Positions 4,488 to 6,312 of a DNA stretch of 6,312 nt are shown in pieces (positions within the stretch are counted from its first letter, which is position 1; each line of letters begins with the position of its first letter). The translations under genes and the position numbers were made by a program. The stretch is from NCBI GenBank assembly GCA_947166955.1, contig CAMVGI010000082.1, positions 1 to 6,312 on the forward strand, written 5' to 3'. The notes beneath the pieces were generated by a model. It did not search any database, had not been told where the DNA came from, and saw only the letters and a list, made by a program, of their open reading frames with translations. The stretch comes from an uncultured Clostridia bacterium. GTDB lineage: Bacteria; Bacillota_A; Clostridia; Oscillospirales; Oscillospiraceae.

Positions 4488-5636
4488 TCAGTCTATCAAT
4501 TTTCCACCTTCGAAGTACTGCCGCGGCACTCGTTTCGACACCGCGCACAACAGCTCGTAGGAGATCGTACCCGCGAGCTTCGCCGCCGCCTCGCAGGGAA
4601 CGTGTTCTCCATAGACTTCTATCTCGTCTCCGACCTTTAAGTCGGGCAGGTCGGTCACGTCGATCATGCACATATCCATGCAGATGCGTCCCACCTGCGG
4701 CGCGTCGCCATAAGGCGTGCGCACGATCAGGCGCCCCGAAAGCATGCGGTGCAGCCCGTCTGCGTAGCCGATGGGCAAAACGGCGATGCGGCTGGGCCTG
4801 TCCGTATAATACTGCCGCCCGTAGCTGATCGGGGTATTCGCGTCAAAGTCCTTGATGGTGGAAACCACGGTCTTGAGCCGCATGACGGGCTTCATTCCCA
4901 TGCGTTCGGCAAGGTCGCCCGTGCCGTAGAGGATGATGCCGCAGCGCACCATATCCCACGCCCATTCGGGATAGGACGCGATGCCTCCGGCGTTGCAGCA
5001 GTGATGCAGGCGGAAGCGGAAATTGCCCGCGCTTTCCACCGCCTCGATCATCTTCAGAAAACGGTCGTGCTGCGTTTTGGTGAATTCCACGCAGTCCGGC
5101 GCGTCCTCGTCGGAGACGGCAAAGTGGGTGAACACGCCCTCGACGTCGAGGTGTTCGAGCTTCAAAACCTCCAAAATATCGCGCAGGCTCGCGTCGAAAT
5201 GGCTCTCGTCGCATTGAAAGCCGAGGCGGCCCATGCCGGTGTCGAGCTTGACGTGGACCTTCATCCGCTTCCCCGTCCGCGCCGCGGCGGCATCGTAGGC
5301 GCGCGCGATCTCAAGATTCGGCACCGCCTGCGTCATATCGAGCCGCACGATGCGATCGCCCTGCTCCGCGGGGGTATAGCCCAGCATCAGGATCGGCAGC
5401 GTAACGCCCGCTTCGCGCAGCTCCGCCGCCTCCTCGATATTGGAAACGGCAAGATACGCCGCGCCGAGACGCTCCAGCTTCTTCGCCACGCGCACGGCGC
5501 CGTGGCCGTAAGCGTCCGCCTTGATCACGCCGAGCAGCTTGGCGTCCGGCCCCACCTGCTTCCGGATCACGTTGTAATTATGCGCCAGATTGTCCAAATC
5601 AATCTCCGCCCAGGTACGTTTGAGCTGCGCCGACAT
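4488..5636 (-). CDS. alr: Alanine racemase (PLP-dependent)
   Basis: The 382-residue protein has full family length and interconverts L- and D-alanine for peptidoglycan. The N-terminal TIM-barrel carries the PLP lysine in VIKADAYGHG (K39), the likely carbamylated lysine K130 and R137 in KLDTGMGRLG, and GVFTHFA at 167-173. The C-terminal beta domain holds the second catalytic base in ISYGRQY (Y272, on the partner subunit in the dimer), IGYADG at 289-294, the substrate-entry CMD motif (C319-M320) and the PLP-phosphate tyrosine in ISYE (Y360). The usual NSA/NSG phosphate-binding motif reads NAGG at 215-218, so the serine is alanine. Start: ATG with GGAAG eight bases upstream. The gene follows a lipoprotein gene by 31 bases, probably as an operon, and precedes ndoA, which suggests the primary alr of the chromosome or a sporulation-linked copy. 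Confidence 0.96.
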   Translation of the reverse strand: MSAQLKRTWAEIDLDNLAHNYNVIRKQVGPDAKLLGVIKADAYGHGAVRVAKKLERLGAAYLAVSNIEEAAELREAGVTLPILMLGYTPAEQGDRIVRLDMTQAVPNLEIARAYDAAAARTGKRMKVHVKLDTGMGRLGFQCDESHFDASLRDILEVLKLEHLDVEGVFTHFAVSDEDAPDCVEFTKTQHDRFLKMIEAVESAGNFRFRLHHCCNAGGIASYPEWAWDMVRCGIILYGTGDLAERMGMKPVMRLKTVVSTIKDFDANTPISYGRQYYTDRPSRIAVLPIGYADGLHRMLSGRLIVRTPYGDAPQVGRICMDMCMIDVTDLPDLKVGDEIEVYGEHVPCEAAAKLAGTISYELLCAVSKRVPRQYFEGGKLID

Positions 5637-5667
5637 TCAAAAGGCTTCCTTTCCGGAAAAATCTTTC

Positions 5668-6255
5668 CTATGCGGTCAGTATATCACGGAATGTAAAATC
5701 CGTAAACTGCAAATATGCCAAAATCTCTCCGTTCTGCTCGATCTCGGCATAGAGCGGGCGGTCCGCATCGTCGAAATATCCCGTGACGAAGAGCTTTTGC
5801 CCGTCCCGCTCGGTCTCGAAGCACAGCCGCAATGCGTCCGTCCCGTCGAAACGCTCCTCGCTCCATTCGGTGACATAGCCCTCTGCCGCGGCTCTGAGCA
5901 AAATATCCGACGCGTTCAGTGCGGACACGCCGGAGCCGGCGCTGCCCGCGTCCAGCATCGCCCCGTCGAAGGCGAGCGTCAGCTTCTCTCCGTCCCTCAC
6001 GGTCGCGCCGACGCCCGCAAGTTCCTCCGGCGAGAGCACCGTGACATGCGTTTCGCCGTTCTCGCATCTTACGTCGAGCGTATAGCACAGCGTTTCCCCG
6101 CCGCAGACGGACGATACCTCCACGCGCGCGTCGCAGCCCTCCGCGGCGGCGTAGCGCGATTGCAGCCGCTGCGTCCGGTCTTCCGCCTCCCGCTGCGCGG
6201 CGCAGGCGGTCAGCGTCAGCACGGCGAAGACCAAAAGTGCAAAATAACGTTTCAT
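5668..6255 (-). CDS. Lipoprotein, candidate YdcC/GerS-like (LolA-type) partner of alr
   Basis: This 195-residue protein begins with a classic lipoprotein signal peptide: MKR, a hydrophobic run, and the lipobox LTAC with C18 as the lipidated residue. It is therefore predicted on the outer face of the membrane. The remainder is beta-rich, with segments such as VTVLSPEELAGV, an acidic WSEERFDG region, TGYFDDADRPLYAEIEQNGE and a final LQFTDFTF, a pattern compatible with the LolA-like fold. I cannot prove family membership without a profile search. Context supports it: in Bacillus subtilis the LolA-like lipoprotein gene ydcC lies just upstream of alr, and in Clostridioides difficile the germination lipoprotein gene gerS precedes alr2. 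The start has GGGAGG five bases upstream. The stop is 31 bases before alr, so the two are probably cotranscribed. No promoter is convincing in the 57 bases left before the window end. Confidence 0.75.
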   Translation of the reverse strand: MKRYFALLVFAVLTLTACAAQREAEDRTQRLQSRYAAAEGCDARVEVSSVCGGETLCYTLDVRCENGETHVTVLSPEELAGVGATVRDGEKLTLAFDGAMLDAGSAGSGVSALNASDILLRAAAEGYVTEWSEERFDGTDALRLCFETERDGQKLFVTGYFDDADRPLYAEIEQNGEILAYLQFTDFTFRDILTA

Positions 6256-6312
6256 AGGCGCCTCCCTCGCAAGCTTTGCTCCGTGATTCCTATGCGGGGG
6301 TGCATGTCCATG

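Noticed and set aside
4749..5696. Plus-strand ORF of 315 codons opposite alr
   Set aside because: Antisense shadow of an unmistakable alanine racemase; no ribosome binding site and no recognisable motif.

Overview
The window reads as ordinary chromosome from a GC-rich, low-oxygen member of the Firmicutes, most likely a class Clostridia gut-type organism of the Oscillospiraceae/Ruminococcaceae kind. This is an inference from three things: a clostridial crotonase / 3-hydroxybutyryl-CoA dehydrogenase pair, Gram-positive AGGAGG ribosome binding sites, and an alr-mazF neighbourhood like that of Bacillus and clostridia. No tRNA, rRNA, CRISPR array, insertion sequence or phage gene was seen. Every stretch longer than about 160 bases is coding.

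Left part (1-1260): the C-terminal half of glutamate racemase (murI, plus strand) converges on trmB (tRNA m7G46 methyltransferase, minus strand). They share a bidirectional hairpin terminator that lies partly inside the end of trmB. A divergent intergenic region (1101-1260) then carries a trmB promoter, a near-consensus promoter for the next operon, and between them an AT-rich 18-bp inverted repeat that closely matches the clostridial Rex (NADH/NAD redox sensor) operator.

Middle part (1261-2959): a two-gene plus-strand operon, crt then hbd, for the two central steps of butyryl-CoA formation (acetoacetyl-CoA to 3-hydroxybutyryl-CoA to crotonyl-CoA). It ends at a strong bidirectional terminator. 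Thiolase, butyryl-CoA dehydrogenase and Etf genes are not in the window. Hbd lacks the acidic residue expected at the end of its second beta strand, which may affect NADH/NADPH preference.

Right part (2957-6255): five minus-strand genes. In transcription order they are a LolA/YdcC/GerS-like lipoprotein candidate, alr (alanine racemase), a MazF/NdoA-type endoribonuclease without a visible antitoxin gene, a membrane-anchored coiled-coil protein of unknown function, a terminator, and a small eight-cysteine protein of unknown function. The lipoprotein-alr-mazF order parallels ydcC-alr-ndoAI-ndoA of Bacillus subtilis, minus the antitoxin, and gerS-alr2 of Clostridioides difficile. MurI and Alr supply D-glutamate and D-alanine for peptidoglycan.

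I do not see a clearly new multi-gene system. The points most worth a second look are the Rex-like operator, the Hbd cofactor site, the antitoxin-less MazF with an inverted repeat around its putative promoter, and the two uncharacterised small proteins.
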